From assembly GCF_013170845.1 (NCBI RefSeq), contig NZ_CP033367.1:6015001-6079000 (forward strand): a stretch of DNA of 64,000 nt, in the 5' to 3' direction. Of this stretch, positions 19,407 to 28,638 are shown in pieces. Source of the DNA: Mesorhizobium loti R88b (GTDB lineage: Bacteria > Pseudomonadota > Alphaproteobacteria > Rhizobiales > Rhizobiaceae). The translations under genes were made by a program, and so were the position numbers. Within the stretch, counting starts at the first letter, position 1. Every line of letters starts with the position of its first letter. Under the pieces are notes generated by a model. That model made no database searches. It saw only the letters and a program-made list of their open reading frames with translations, and had not been told where the DNA came from.

Positions 19407-20246
19407 ATGCAGCAGGGCGAGATCGAACTCCAGGCCTTCGAGCCGGATCATATCGACGGCGCCGTGGCGCTTTCTCGCCAGGAGAATTGGCCGCACCGCC
19501 CGCATGACTGGCAGATGGCGCTGCAGCTCTCGAACGGTGCGGTCGCGGTCGACGACCAGGGCCGCGTCACCGGAACCATCCTGGTCACCCCCTACGGCAT
19601 GGACTGCGCCATGATCAACATGGTGATCGTCGACAGGACTGTGCGGGGTAAAGGGCTCGGGCGCCGGCTGATGGATCAGGCCTTCGCCCTTGCCGGCGAC
19701 CGTCCGCTGCGGCTCGTCGCGACAGCGGACGGCATGCCTCTCTATGAAAAGCTCGGCTTCGTGGCGTCCGGTACGATCCGGCAACATCAGGGCAGCGTTG
19801 CCAAGCTTGGTGCGCCCGACGACGTGGAAGCCGCAGGCACCGCTGATCTCCCGGAAATCAAGGCGCTGGACCGCGACGCCTACGGCGCCGATCGAGAAAC
19901 TCTGATCGATGCGCTGGCGCAGCGCGGCCAATTCGCGGTCATCCGCCGCAACGGCGCCATCGAGGCCTATGCCGCGATCCGCCCATTCGGACGCGGCGAG
20001 GTGATCGGTCCGGTCATCGCGGGAAGCGTCGAAGCCGCCAAAGACCTGATCCGCTTCTTCGCCGCCCCGCGCGCCGGCGCCTTCCTGCGCGTGGATACCG
20101 GCAGCGGGACCGGCATCGCAGGCTGGCTGGAGGACATCGGCCTCGCCCATGTTGGCGGCGGCGTGGCCATGGACCGTCCACCCAAGACGAGCATGGAACA
20201 GGCCAGACCCAGAGTTTACGCCCTCGCCAACCAGGCGCTCGGCTAG
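19407..20246 (+). CDS. Two-domain GNAT family N-acetyltransferase
   Basis: A 279-residue tandem-GNAT protein, paralogous to 9341-10243. The first half has a good acetyl-CoA motif, IVDRTVRGKGLGRRLMDQA (Q/RxxGxG/A form), followed by LYEKLGFVASGTI; the second half has YAAIRPFGRGEVIGPV and FLRVDTGSG. ATG 19407 is chosen because GGAAGGGA lies just upstream. It starts the unit that continues 12 bp later with the class III aminotransferase, suggesting that it acylates the amine substrate or intermediate handled by that enzyme. Acceptor not known. Confidence 0.9.
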   Translation: MQQGEIELQAFEPDHIDGAVALSRQENWPHRPHDWQMALQLSNGAVAVDDQGRVTGTILVTPYGMDCAMINMVIVDRTVRGKGLGRRLMDQAFALAGDRPLRLVATADGMPLYEKLGFVASGTIRQHQGSVAKLGAPDDVEAAGTADLPEIKALDRDAYGADRETLIDALAQRGQFAVIRRNGAIEAYAAIRPFGRGEVIGPVIAGSVEAAKDLIRFFAAPRAGAFLRVDTGSGTGIAGWLEDIGLAHVGGGVAMDRPPKTSMEQARPRVYALANQALG

Positions 20247-20258
20247 TCGGAGAACAAC

Positions 20259-21662
20259 ATGCTCGCCAATTCCCTGATCGAACTCGATCGCGCCCATCTC
20301 ATCCACCCGGTCTCTTCATACCGTGGTCATGAGGCGCAAGGCGTGCGCGTCTTGAAATCGGCGAAGGGTGCGACCGTGACCGATGCGTCCGGCAAGCAAC
20401 TCGTCGACGGTTTCGCCGGGCTATGGTGCGTCAATGCCGGCTACGGCCACGACAGCATCGTCGAAGCGGCGGCCCGGCAGATGCGCGAGCTTCCCTACGC
20501 CACCGCCTATTTCGACCTCGGCTCGGAGCCGGCCATCCGGCTCGCCTCGGAGCTGGCCGAGCGTGCGCCAGGCGACCTCAATCACGTCTTTTTCACGCTT
20601 GGCGGGTCGGACGCGGTCGACAGCACGATCCGTTTCGTCCGCTACTATTGGAATGCCAGGGGCGAGCCGCAACGCGACCAGTTCATTTCCATCGAGCAGG
20701 GTTATCACGGCTCGTCGGTGGTCGGCGCGGGCCTGACCGCCCTGCCCGCCTTTCACGCCGGTTTCGGCATTCCCTTTGAATGGCAGCATAAGATCCCCTC
20801 CCCCTATCCCTATCGCAACCCGGTGGGCGAGGACGGGAACGCGATCATTGCCGCATCGCGCGCCGCGCTGAAGGCCAAGATCGAGGAGATCGGGCCGGAG
20901 CGGGTCGCTGCCTTCTATGCCGAGCCGATCCAGGGTTCGGGCGGCGTCATCGTTCCGCCGAAAGGCTGGATCAAGGCGATGCGCGAGCTCTGCCGGGAGT
21001 ACGGCATCCTGTTCATCGCCGACGAGGTGATCACCGGCTTCGGCCGCACAGGCCCCTTGTTCGCCTGCACCGATGAGGACATCGTTCCCGATTTCATGAC
21101 GACCGCGAAGGGGCTGACCTCGGGCTATGTTCCCATGGGCGCCGTGTTCATGGCCGATCATGTCTACGACGTCATCGCCGATGGCGCGGGCGCGTCGGCG
21201 ATCGGCCATGGCTACACCTATTCCGCCCATCCCGTCAGCGCCGCCGTCGCACTCGAGGTGTTGAAGCTTTACGAAAACGGCCTGTTGGAGAATGGCATCA
21301 AGGCCGGCGCCCGCCTGATGGCGGGCTTGGAGGGCCTGAGGGACCATCCGCTGGTTGGCGACGTGCGCGGCCGCGGCATGCTTGCCGCGATCGAACTGGT
21401 GGTCGACAAGCAGAAGAAGACACCGCTTCCGGCATCGGCGATGCCGGCGCGGCGTGTCTTCGACAGGGCATGGGACAACGGCCTGATCATCCGTGCCTTT
21501 GCGCATGGGGTTCTCGGCTATGCGCCGCCGCTCTGCTGCACCGACGCCGAAATCGATACGATCGTCGAGCGCACGCGGCGGACGCTCGACCAGACGCTGG
21601 ACGATCCCGATGTCCGCCAGGCCCGGCATGACGGGCGGCGAGTACCACGCGTTTCGAAATAG
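20259..21662 (+). CDS. Class III PLP-dependent aminotransferase (putrescine/omega-amine:pyruvate type)
   Basis: A 467-residue class III aminotransferase. The PLP-binding lysine is K284 in TTAKGLTSGYVP, the preceding Asp lies in FIADEVITGFGRTG, and HGYTYSAHPVSAA provides the cofactor-contact Thr. The N-terminal DGFAGLWCVNAGYGHDSIVEAA matches the SpuC/putrescine-pyruvate and beta-alanine-pyruvate group. It moves the amino group of a terminal amine to pyruvate, giving an aldehyde for the aldehyde dehydrogenases at 13066 or 15601. The genes around it (GNAT, HAD, PuuB-like oxidase, GabD-like) support polyamine or related omega-amine breakdown, but the exact amine is not determinable. Confidence 0.92.
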   Translation: MLANSLIELDRAHLIHPVSSYRGHEAQGVRVLKSAKGATVTDASGKQLVDGFAGLWCVNAGYGHDSIVEAAARQMRELPYATAYFDLGSEPAIRLASELAERAPGDLNHVFFTLGGSDAVDSTIRFVRYYWNARGEPQRDQFISIEQGYHGSSVVGAGLTALPAFHAGFGIPFEWQHKIPSPYPYRNPVGEDGNAIIAASRAALKAKIEEIGPERVAAFYAEPIQGSGGVIVPPKGWIKAMRELCREYGILFIADEVITGFGRTGPLFACTDEDIVPDFMTTAKGLTSGYVPMGAVFMADHVYDVIADGAGASAIGHGYTYSAHPVSAAVALEVLKLYENGLLENGIKAGARLMAGLEGLRDHPLVGDVRGRGMLAAIELVVDKQKKTPLPASAMPARRVFDRAWDNGLIIRAFAHGVLGYAPPLCCTDAEIDTIVERTRRTLDQTLDDPDVRQARHDGRRVPRVSK

Positions 21663-21871
21663 CGCCGGGACAGACGATTTCGCAATTTTGTGCCGCGCCC
21701 TCACGCCTTTTCGGCGAATCCAGCGCGGGGGAAGTGCCAGACTGCGTTTAAGACAAGGCCAGAAAGCCCAAGTTTCCGGGTTTTAGAAAAAGGCCAGCGC
21801 CCCGGACAGCACGGAATTTTGTTCTGTTCAGCACGATGTAATTCGGCCCTGCGCAGAGGAGAGCTAAATTT

Positions 21872-22594
21872 TTGGCCAGGGGTTTCAGCGAATTCAAATA
21901 TATGAGCTTCGACGTCGTCGGCACGCTGATCGACTTCGAAGGCGGCATTACGACCTGCCTGGCGGGGATTGCCGCCGACGCTGGCGTGTCCATTGATGGC
22001 GAAGCAGCGCTGGCCCTGTATCGGAAAGCCCGCTACATGCCCGATGCGGGCCTGTTCCCCGACGATCTCGTACGTGTCTACATGGTCATCGCGCCGCGGC
22101 TCGGCCTGCCGGCCGAAGAGAAATACGGCGTCCGCCTGAGAGATTCCGCCAGCGTCTGGCAAGGCTTCCCCGACAGCGCGGCAGCATTGGCCGAACTTGC
22201 GAAATCCCACAAGCTGGTTGCCATGACCAACGCTCGGCGCTGGGCGCTTGATCATTTCGAGAAGCAACTCGGATCGCCCTTCTTCGCCACGTTCACCGCC
22301 GACGACACCGGCACGGAGAAACCGGACCCGGCTTATTTCCAGAAGGTCTTCGATTTCGTGGCTTCCCGGGGCGATAGCAAGGACGACATCCTGCACGTCG
22401 CGCAAAGCCAGTACCACGACATCGGCATATCCCGGGCGCTTGGCATGACCAACTGCTGGATCGAGCGCCGGCACGCCCAGCAGGGCTATGGCGGCACGAT
22501 CGAGCCGGAGCGCTTCACCGTGCCGGACTACCACTTCACCTCAATGGCCGCGTTGGCGGCGGCAGTGCGGGAAAGCCTGAAGGAACGAACCTGA
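21872..22594 (+). CDS. HAD superfamily hydrolase (haloacid dehalogenase type II-like)
   Basis: A 240-residue HAD hydrolase, a distant paralogue of 18417-19085. The nucleophile is D14 in MSFDVVGTL; motif II lies in LVAMTNARRWAL; the Lys is in TGTEKPDPAYFQKVF; and ILHVAQSQYHDIGISRALG matches the last motif. The best start is TTG 21872, with GAGGAGAG about 8 bases upstream; ATG 21902 would remove the first ten residues. It lies 64 bp before the peptide-type ABC importer and may share its transcript. Substrate unknown. Confidence 0.87.
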   Translation: MARGFSEFKYMSFDVVGTLIDFEGGITTCLAGIAADAGVSIDGEAALALYRKARYMPDAGLFPDDLVRVYMVIAPRLGLPAEEKYGVRLRDSASVWQGFPDSAAALAELAKSHKLVAMTNARRWALDHFEKQLGSPFFATFTADDTGTEKPDPAYFQKVFDFVASRGDSKDDILHVAQSQYHDIGISRALGMTNCWIERRHAQQGYGGTIEPERFTVPDYHFTSMAALAAAVRESLKERT

Positions 22595-22658
22595 GCCCAA
22601 ACCCGGAAAGCCGCAACAAGACGAGCATCCCGGAAAAACAAACAGAAAGGGGAATGAT

Positions 22659-24269
22659 ATGACCGACAAGATCACGAACTGGACCAGCGCAGACGATGCC
22701 ATGGTCGAAAATGCCATTCGGCGGGGCGCGAGCCGCCGCGAACTTCTCAAGATGCTGCTGGCCGGCGGCGCCGCGGTTGCCGCGGGCAGCGTGGTGCTCG
22801 GCCGTGCCACGCAAGCCGTGGCCGCCACGCCGGTTTCCGGCGGAACCTTCAAGGCGGCAGGCTGGTCGTCCTCGACCGCCGACACGCTCGACCCGGCAAA
22901 GGCGTCACTGTCCACCGACTATGTCCGCTGCTGCTCGCTCTACAACCGCCTGACTTTCCTCGACAAGGATGGCGTCACGCAGATGGAGCTGGCTGAAAGC
23001 TTCGACAGCAAGGACGCCAAGACCTGGACCGTGAAGCTGCGCAAGGGCGTCACCTTCCACGACGGCAAGGACCTCACCGCCGACGACGTCGTCTTCTCGA
23101 TGAAGCGCCATCTCGATCCGGCGGTCGGTTCCAAGGTCGCCAAGATCGCCGCGCAGATGACCGGCTTCAAGGCGGTCGACAAGTCGACCGTAGAAATCAC
23201 GCTGGCCGATCCGAATGCCGACCTGCCGACCATCCTGGCGCTGCATCACTTCATGATCGTGGCGGACGGCACCACCGACTTCTCCAAGGGCAACGGCACC
23301 GGCGCTTTCGTGCTGCAGACGTTCGAACCGGGCGTGCGGTCGGTCGTCACCAAGAACAAGAACTACTGGAAATCGGGCCAGCCTTACCTGGACTCGTTCG
23401 AATTCATCGCCATCAGCGACGACAGCGCCCGCGTCAACGCTCTGCTTTCCGGTGACATCAATTTCGCGGCCGCGATCAATCCGCGTGCGATGAAGCTCAT
23501 TGGCGGCCAGCAGGGCTTCGAATTGTCGAAGACGACCTCGGGCAACTACACCGACCTCAACATCCGGCTCGACATGGATCCGGGCAACAAGGCCGACTTC
23601 GTGGCCGGCATGAAATACCTGGTCAACCGCGAGCAGATCGTCAAATCGGCATTGCGGGGCCTCGGCGAAATCGGCAACGACCAGCCTGTCTCGCCGGCAA
23701 ATATCTTCCACAATGCCGACCTCAAGCCGAAGGCCTTCGACCCGGACAAGGCCAAGTTCCACTTCCAGAAGTCGGGCCTGCTCGGTCAGTCGATCCCCGT
23801 GGTCGCCTCCGATGCCGCGACCTCGTCGATCGACATGGCGGTGATCATCCAGGCCGCTGGCGCGGACATCGGCATGAAGCTCGACGTCCAGCGCGTCCCG
23901 TCCGACGGATATTGGGACAATTACTGGCTCAAGGCGCCGATCCATTTCGGCAACATCAATCCACGTCCGACGCCAGACATCCTGTTCTCGCTCCTCTACG
24001 CCTCCAACGCGCCCTGGAACGAAAGCCAGTACAAGTCGGAGAAGTTCGACAAGCTGATGATCGAGGCGCGCGGCTCGCTCGACCAGGCCAAGCGCAAGGA
24101 AATCTACGGCCAGATGCAGACCATGGTCTCCGAGGAGGCCGGCACCATCATCCCGGCCTACATTTCCAACGTGGATGCCCTCTCCAGCAAGGTGAAGGGT
24201 TTGGAGGCGAACCCGCTTGGTGGCATGATGGGCTACGCAATGGCGGAATATCTCTGGCTCGAAGCCTGA
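22659..24269 (+). CDS. Peptide/opine-type ABC transporter substrate-binding protein (SBP family 5), Tat-exported
   Basis: A 536-residue family 5 extracellular binding protein (DppA/OppA type). Unlike most of the family it has a twin-arginine signal: SRRELLK at residues 25-31, then a short hydrophobic stretch and cleavage near TQAVAA (about 56). The mature domain contains the family signature region AKTWTVKLRKGVTFHDGKDL. Folding before export would suit a cofactor or tightly bound ligand. An AAAGGGGA ribosome site precedes the start. It is followed by DppB, DppC and a fused DppDF, completing an importer for peptides, opines or similar amines. Confidence 0.93.
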   Translation: MTDKITNWTSADDAMVENAIRRGASRRELLKMLLAGGAAVAAGSVVLGRATQAVAATPVSGGTFKAAGWSSSTADTLDPAKASLSTDYVRCCSLYNRLTFLDKDGVTQMELAESFDSKDAKTWTVKLRKGVTFHDGKDLTADDVVFSMKRHLDPAVGSKVAKIAAQMTGFKAVDKSTVEITLADPNADLPTILALHHFMIVADGTTDFSKGNGTGAFVLQTFEPGVRSVVTKNKNYWKSGQPYLDSFEFIAISDDSARVNALLSGDINFAAAINPRAMKLIGGQQGFELSKTTSGNYTDLNIRLDMDPGNKADFVAGMKYLVNREQIVKSALRGLGEIGNDQPVSPANIFHNADLKPKAFDPDKAKFHFQKSGLLGQSIPVVASDAATSSIDMAVIIQAAGADIGMKLDVQRVPSDGYWDNYWLKAPIHFGNINPRPTPDILFSLLYASNAPWNESQYKSEKFDKLMIEARGSLDQAKRKEIYGQMQTMVSEEAGTIIPAYISNVDALSSKVKGLEANPLGGMMGYAMAEYLWLEA

Positions 24270-24277
24270 GGGAAACC

Positions 24278-24307
24278 TGCCGGGGGTCGGTCGGCCGGTC
24301 CCCGGCA
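24278..24307 (+). other. Intercistronic stem-loop between SBP and first permease gene
   Basis: TGCCGGGG at 24278-24285 pairs perfectly with its complement at 24300-24307, with a further G-T pair inside and a loop of about 12 bases. It occupies the 88-bp gap before the permease start. There is no T-run, so a processing or stability element is more likely than a terminator. Confidence 0.7.
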
Positions 24308-24357
24308 CTGCATTGCGCAAGATTGTTTGGCTGAATGCAACCGCAGGGAGCGCTTCC

Positions 24358-25308
24358 ATGACGTCTGGGGTTCTCAACCTCGTGCTGAAGCGGCTGGGGA
24401 TTGCGGTCGTCACGCTTCTGATCGTTCTATTCGCCGTGTTTTTCGCCACCAGCATGCTGCCTGGCGACACCGCGTCGATCCTGCTCGGCCAGGCAGCGAC
24501 CCCGGAAGCCGTCGCCGGCCTGCGCGATGCCATGCATCTCAACGATCCTGCAATCCTGCGCTTCCTGCGTTGGCTTCTCGGCCTGCTCCACGGCGACCTC
24601 GGCACCTCCTATGCCAATGACATGCCGGTCGCGGCACTGATCGGCGGCCGCTTCGTCAACACCCTGAAGCTAGCCGGCATCACCACACTGCTCTCGGTGC
24701 CGCTGGCACTGACGCTGGGCATCACCGCCGCCATGTTGCGCGGTTCCTTCTATGACCGCACCGTCACCATTCTTTCGATCGGCATCATCTCCGTCCCGGA
24801 ATTCATGGTCGCGACGCTGGCGGTCCTGCTTTTCGCCGTCTATCTCAAATGGCTGCCGGCGCTGTCCTCGGTCAACGAGGCGCATTCGCTGACCGACCTC
24901 GTGCGCATCTATGCAATGCCGGTGATCACGCTCACCTTCGTCATCTCCGCCCAGATGATCCGCATGACGCGCGCCGCAGTGATCGAGACGCTTTCCACAC
25001 CTTATGTCGAGATGGCGCTTCTGAAAGGCGCCTCACGCAGCCGCATGGTGCTCAAGCACGCACTTCCCAATGCGCTCGGGCCGATCGTCAACGCGGTTGC
25101 GCTGTCGCTGTCCTATCTGGTCGGCGGCGTCATCATCGTGGAGACGATCTTCAACTATCCCGGCATTGCCAAGCTGATGGTCGACGCGGTCGCGACCCGC
25201 GACCTTCCGCTCATCCAGAGCTGCGCGATCATCTTCTGCCTCGGTTATCTCGTCCTCATCACGACCGCCGACATCATCGCCGTCATTTCCAACCCGAGGC
25301 TCAGATAA
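24358..25308 (+). CDS. ABC transporter permease (DppB family)
   Basis: A 316-residue inner-membrane permease of the DppB/OppB type, with one N-terminal transmembrane segment, a periplasmic loop, and about five more segments. The EAA-loop region reads EMALLKGASRSRMVLKHALPNALGP near residue 220-245, where it docks to the ATPase. ATG 24358 is chosen because AGGGAG lies upstream; an earlier in-frame start at 24313 has none. It pairs with the DppC protein encoded 2 bp downstream. Confidence 0.94.
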   Translation: MTSGVLNLVLKRLGIAVVTLLIVLFAVFFATSMLPGDTASILLGQAATPEAVAGLRDAMHLNDPAILRFLRWLLGLLHGDLGTSYANDMPVAALIGGRFVNTLKLAGITTLLSVPLALTLGITAAMLRGSFYDRTVTILSIGIISVPEFMVATLAVLLFAVYLKWLPALSSVNEAHSLTDLVRIYAMPVITLTFVISAQMIRMTRAAVIETLSTPYVEMALLKGASRSRMVLKHALPNALGPIVNAVALSLSYLVGGVIIVETIFNYPGIAKLMVDAVATRDLPLIQSCAIIFCLGYLVLITTADIIAVISNPRLR

Positions 25309-25310
25309 CG

Positions 25311-26156
25311 ATGGCGCGTGCCGTAGCCTCCCGACGATCCTTCCTGGGCCACAGCTATAATCTCGTGGGCGTCGTGGCCTCGCTGGTCATCCTGGCGTGG
25401 ACGCTGATCGCCATCTTCGCACCCACCATCATTCCCCATTCGATCGGCGACATCGTCGACGACGATTATTTCGGCCCGATGCGTCAGGGCCTATGGCTCG
25501 GCTCGGACTATCTGGGGCGTGATATGCTTTCGCGGGTTCTGATGGGCGCACGCTACACTGTCGGGATATCGCTTGCGGCCGTCTGCATCGCCTGCTTCTC
25601 AGGCGTCGTGCTGGGGATGATCGCGGCCGTCACCGGCGGCTGGCTCGACAGCTGCCTCAGCCGCTTCCTCGACGCCATGAACTCCATCCCCAGCAAGCTG
25701 TTCGGCCTTGTGGTCGTCGCGGCGGTCGGCTCGTCGATCCCAGCGCTGATCGTGACGCTCGCCGTCATCTATATACCGGGCGCCTACCGCTTCGCGCGGG
25801 CGCTCGCGGTCAACATCAACACCATGGACTTCATAACCGTCGCCCGTGTCCGCGGCGAAAGCACAGCCTATCTCATCGGCTCAGAGATCCTGCCCAACAT
25901 CATCCGCCCGGTGCTGGCCGACTTCGGCCTGCGCTTCGTCTTCATCGTGCTTTTGCTCTCCGGCCTGTCCTTCCTGGGGCTGGGTCTGCAGCCGCCACTC
26001 GCCGACTGGGGCGCGCTGGTGCGCGAGAACATTGGCGGCCTGCCCTTCGCGGCGCCCGCCGTCATCATTCCGTCGCTGGCGATCGCCAGCCTCACCATCA
26101 GCGTCAACCTGCTGATCGACAACCTGCCGCAGAAGATCAGGGACAGGGACGCATGA
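25311..26156 (+). CDS. ABC transporter permease (DppC family)
   Basis: A 281-residue DppC-type permease. The N-terminal segment is followed by LGSDYLGRDMLSRVLMGAR, the hallmark of DppC/OppC, and by an EAA loop around DFITVARVRGESTAYLIGSEILPN. The last four bases overlap the start of the ATPase gene (ATGA), indicating translational coupling. Forms the membrane pore together with the DppB protein. Confidence 0.94.
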   Translation: MARAVASRRSFLGHSYNLVGVVASLVILAWTLIAIFAPTIIPHSIGDIVDDDYFGPMRQGLWLGSDYLGRDMLSRVLMGARYTVGISLAAVCIACFSGVVLGMIAAVTGGWLDSCLSRFLDAMNSIPSKLFGLVVVAAVGSSIPALIVTLAVIYIPGAYRFARALAVNINTMDFITVARVRGESTAYLIGSEILPNIIRPVLADFGLRFVFIVLLLSGLSFLGLGLQPPLADWGALVRENIGGLPFAAPAVIIPSLAIASLTISVNLLIDNLPQKIRDRDA

Positions 26157-27808
26157 CCAATCTCGTCGAGGTCAGGAACCTGAGGATTGAGGCGACGACC
26201 GACGCCGGTCGTGTCGTCGAAATCATCAAGGGCGTCAGCCTCGACATCGCCGATGGCGAAATCGTCGCCCTGATCGGTGAGAGCGGCTCCGGCAAGACCA
26301 CGATCGCGCTCTCGCTGATGGGCTATGCGCGGCCTGGCTGCCGGATCATCGGCGGCGAGATCAATGTCAACGGCAAGAACATGGCGGCACTTTCCGAAAA
26401 GCAACGCGCCAAATTGCGCGGCACCGACATTGCCTATGTTCCGCAAAGTGCCGCCGCCGCCTTCAACCCCTCGTCCACCATCATGGAGCAGGTGATCGAG
26501 GTCACGCGCATCCACGGCCTGATGCCGCCCGAGCAGGCGCGAAAGCGCGCGGTCGAGCTCTTCCGGGCCTTGTCGTTGCCGGATCCGGAAGGGATCGGCG
26601 CGCGTTATCCGCACCAGGTTTCGGGCGGGCAGTTGCAGCGGCTGGCGGCGGCCATGGCGCTCATCGGCGATCCCAAGCTGATGATCTTCGACGAGCCGAC
26701 GACGGCACTCGACGTAACGACGCAGATCGACGTGCTGAAGGCCTTCAAGTCGGTCATGCGGGCGGGCGGAATAGCTGGGGTCTACGTTTCCCACGATCTC
26801 GCGGTCGTCGCCCAGATCGCCGACCGCATCGTCGTGTTGAAAGGCGGCGAAGTGCAGGAGACCGGCACCACCGCGGCAATCCTTTCGGCTGCTCAGCATC
26901 CCTACACGCGCGAACTGCTGGCCGCCTTCGAACCCAAGCCGCGGCAGGCCCATGCGGACGCGGATGCCGGGACGAAACAGCTGCTGCGCATCGACAATGT
27001 GACGGCCGGCTATGGCGCGGTGCGGGCTGACGGGCTGCCGCTTATCCGCGCTGTCGATTCCGTCAGCCTGATCGTCGAGAAGGGACGCAATCTCGGCGTC
27101 ATCGGCGAATCCGGCTGCGGAAAATCGACGCTGGCGCGCGTCATCGCCGGCATCCATCCGGCGGCGGCCGGCGACATCATTTTCGACGGCAGGGAGCTGG
27201 AGCGCACCGCGGGGAAGCGCAGCCAGGACCATCTGCGCGAGATGCAGATCGTGTTCCAATATGCCGACACCGCGCTCAATCCAGCCAAGCCGGTGGAGGA
27301 CATCATCTCCCGCCCGTTGGCCTTCTATCACCGGCTCGACAGGCAGGCGCGCTCGAAGCGCGTCGACGAGCTGCTCGACATGGTCCGCCTGCCGAGGGGC
27401 CTGCGCTACCGCCATCCGTCAGAGCTCTCCGGCGGCCAGAAGCAGCGCGTGAACTTCGCGCGCGCTTTGGCGGCCGACCCCAAGCTCATCATCTGCGACG
27501 AAATCACTTCGGCGCTCGACACGGTGGTGGCGGCCGCGGTGATAGAGCTGCTCAAGGAGCTGCAGCGCGAGTTAGGCCTTTCCTACATTTTCATCAGCCA
27601 TGACCTCTCCGTCGTCGAAGCGATCTGCGACGAAATCATGGTCATGTATAATGGGCAGCGGGTGGAGCAGATCACGCCCGACAGACTGCAGGCGCCCACC
27701 CACCCCTATTCCAAGCTTCTGTTCTCCTCCGTTCCGAAGCTTGACCCGACGTGGCTCGATGGCCTCGTCCGCGACCCCGAGCTCGTGAGCCAGTACGGCC
27801 ACCGCTAG
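26153..27808 (+). CDS. Fused dipeptide ABC transporter ATP-binding protein (DppD-DppF in one chain)
   Basis: A 551-residue protein with two complete nucleotide-binding domains. The first has Walker A GESGSGKTT (residues 42-50), signature VSGGQLQRLAAAMAL and Walker B LMIFDEPTTALD; the second has Walker A GESGCGKST (about 319-327), signature LSGGQKQRVNFARAL and Walker B IICDEITSALD. Separate DppD and DppF are the textbook state; the fusion is also seen in other proteobacteria and fixes the 1:1 stoichiometry. Energises the DppBC-type importer upstream. Confidence 0.94.
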   Translation: MTNLVEVRNLRIEATTDAGRVVEIIKGVSLDIADGEIVALIGESGSGKTTIALSLMGYARPGCRIIGGEINVNGKNMAALSEKQRAKLRGTDIAYVPQSAAAAFNPSSTIMEQVIEVTRIHGLMPPEQARKRAVELFRALSLPDPEGIGARYPHQVSGGQLQRLAAAMALIGDPKLMIFDEPTTALDVTTQIDVLKAFKSVMRAGGIAGVYVSHDLAVVAQIADRIVVLKGGEVQETGTTAAILSAAQHPYTRELLAAFEPKPRQAHADADAGTKQLLRIDNVTAGYGAVRADGLPLIRAVDSVSLIVEKGRNLGVIGESGCGKSTLARVIAGIHPAAAGDIIFDGRELERTAGKRSQDHLREMQIVFQYADTALNPAKPVEDIISRPLAFYHRLDRQARSKRVDELLDMVRLPRGLRYRHPSELSGGQKQRVNFARALAADPKLIICDEITSALDTVVAAAVIELLKELQRELGLSYIFISHDLSVVEAICDEIMVMYNGQRVEQITPDRLQAPTHPYSKLLFSSVPKLDPTWLDGLVRDPELVSQYGHR

Positions 27809-27810
27809 AG

Positions 27811-27910
27811 TAATTCCAGGAAAAGTGTGAACGGTTTTCCGTCCGGAATTGCGTCAAAACCAATGCATGTCGCCTAGAAGTGTGCACGGTTCTGGGGCAA
27901 CGACATGCAT
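27811..27910. repeat. Two adjacent rhizobial-type palindromic intergenic elements (bidirectional terminator)
   Basis: Element 1 has nested inverted repeats: AATTCC (27812) with GGAATT (27845) and GGAAAA (27819) with TTTTCC (27835). Element 2 has a perfect 10-bp inverted repeat, ATGCATGTCG (27863-27872) and CGACATGCAT (27901-27910). Both loops contain the related string AAGTGTG(A/C)ACGGTT, so the elements look like diverged relatives. They fill the 130-bp space between two convergent genes and probably end transcription from both sides. Similar palindromes are common between genes in Mesorhizobium-like genomes (from memory, not checked). Confidence 0.65.
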
Positions 27911-27938
27911 CAAAGCAAAGACTGAAAACGGCGGAGCC

Positions 27939-28415
27939 TTACCGCGGAAACAGGCTGGGCAGCGGCATGTGTGCCTTGACGATGGGGGACTTCAGCACGA
28001 CGAAGCTGAAATACTTGTCGATGCCGATATCCATGTCGGTCAGCCGCTCCATGATGGTCTGGTACTCGGCTATGCCGGCGGTCACGAATTTCATCAGATA
28101 GTCATAGCCACCCGAGACCAGATGGCATTCGATGACCTGGTCGATCTTCTCCACGACAGCGAGAAACCGGGCGAAGTCCACCTGGCGGTGGTTCTTCAAG
28201 GTGATTTCGGTGAACACGGTCAGCGTCTGGCCAAGCTTGCCGATATTGATCTGCGCGGAATAGCCCTCAATGTAGCCCTCCGATTGCAGTCTCTTGACCC
28301 GCATCAGGCAAGGGCTCGGCGACAGATGAACCAGCTCAGCCAGTTCCACGTTGGTAATGCGGCCGTTCTTCTGCAATTCGTGAAGAATTTTGATATCGAT
28401 CCGATCCAGTTTCAT
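27939..28415 (-). CDS. Lrp/AsnC family transcriptional regulator
   Basis: A 158-residue leucine-responsive-type regulator. The helix-turn-helix covers residues about 5-45 (LDRIDIKILHELQKNGRITNVELAEL), with the SPSPCLMRVKRLQSEGYI recognition part, followed by a RAM ligand-binding domain with the VIECHLVSGGYDYLMKF strand. ATG 28415 is chosen as the conserved Lrp start (MKLDRIDIKIL). It is divergent from a DadA-like FAD oxidase at 28639, and in many proteobacteria such a pair means that Lrp activates the oxidase in response to its amino acid substrate. Confidence 0.93.
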   Translation of the reverse strand: MKLDRIDIKILHELQKNGRITNVELAELVHLSPSPCLMRVKRLQSEGYIEGYSAQINIGKLGQTLTVFTEITLKNHRQVDFARFLAVVEKIDQVIECHLVSGGYDYLMKFVTAGIAEYQTIMERLTDMDIGIDKYFSFVVLKSPIVKAHMPLPSLFPR

Positions 28416-28638
28416 GGCCGTCTCCGCAGAACGTATGCAGCAGCACAAAATGCTGCCGTACCAACAGCCATCGACATTACCACAGCCCATTGGCCTGTCC
28501 ATCCAAGCGGACAGCGCTTTGGAACGCAGCGGCTCCCGATTTTACCCGAACGTACGGAATAAAATTCTGCTTCGGCCGCAACTGCGGCAGCGGCTGCCTG
28601 CGCAACACGGTAGATTGGCGCTTCAAGGCAGAGACACC

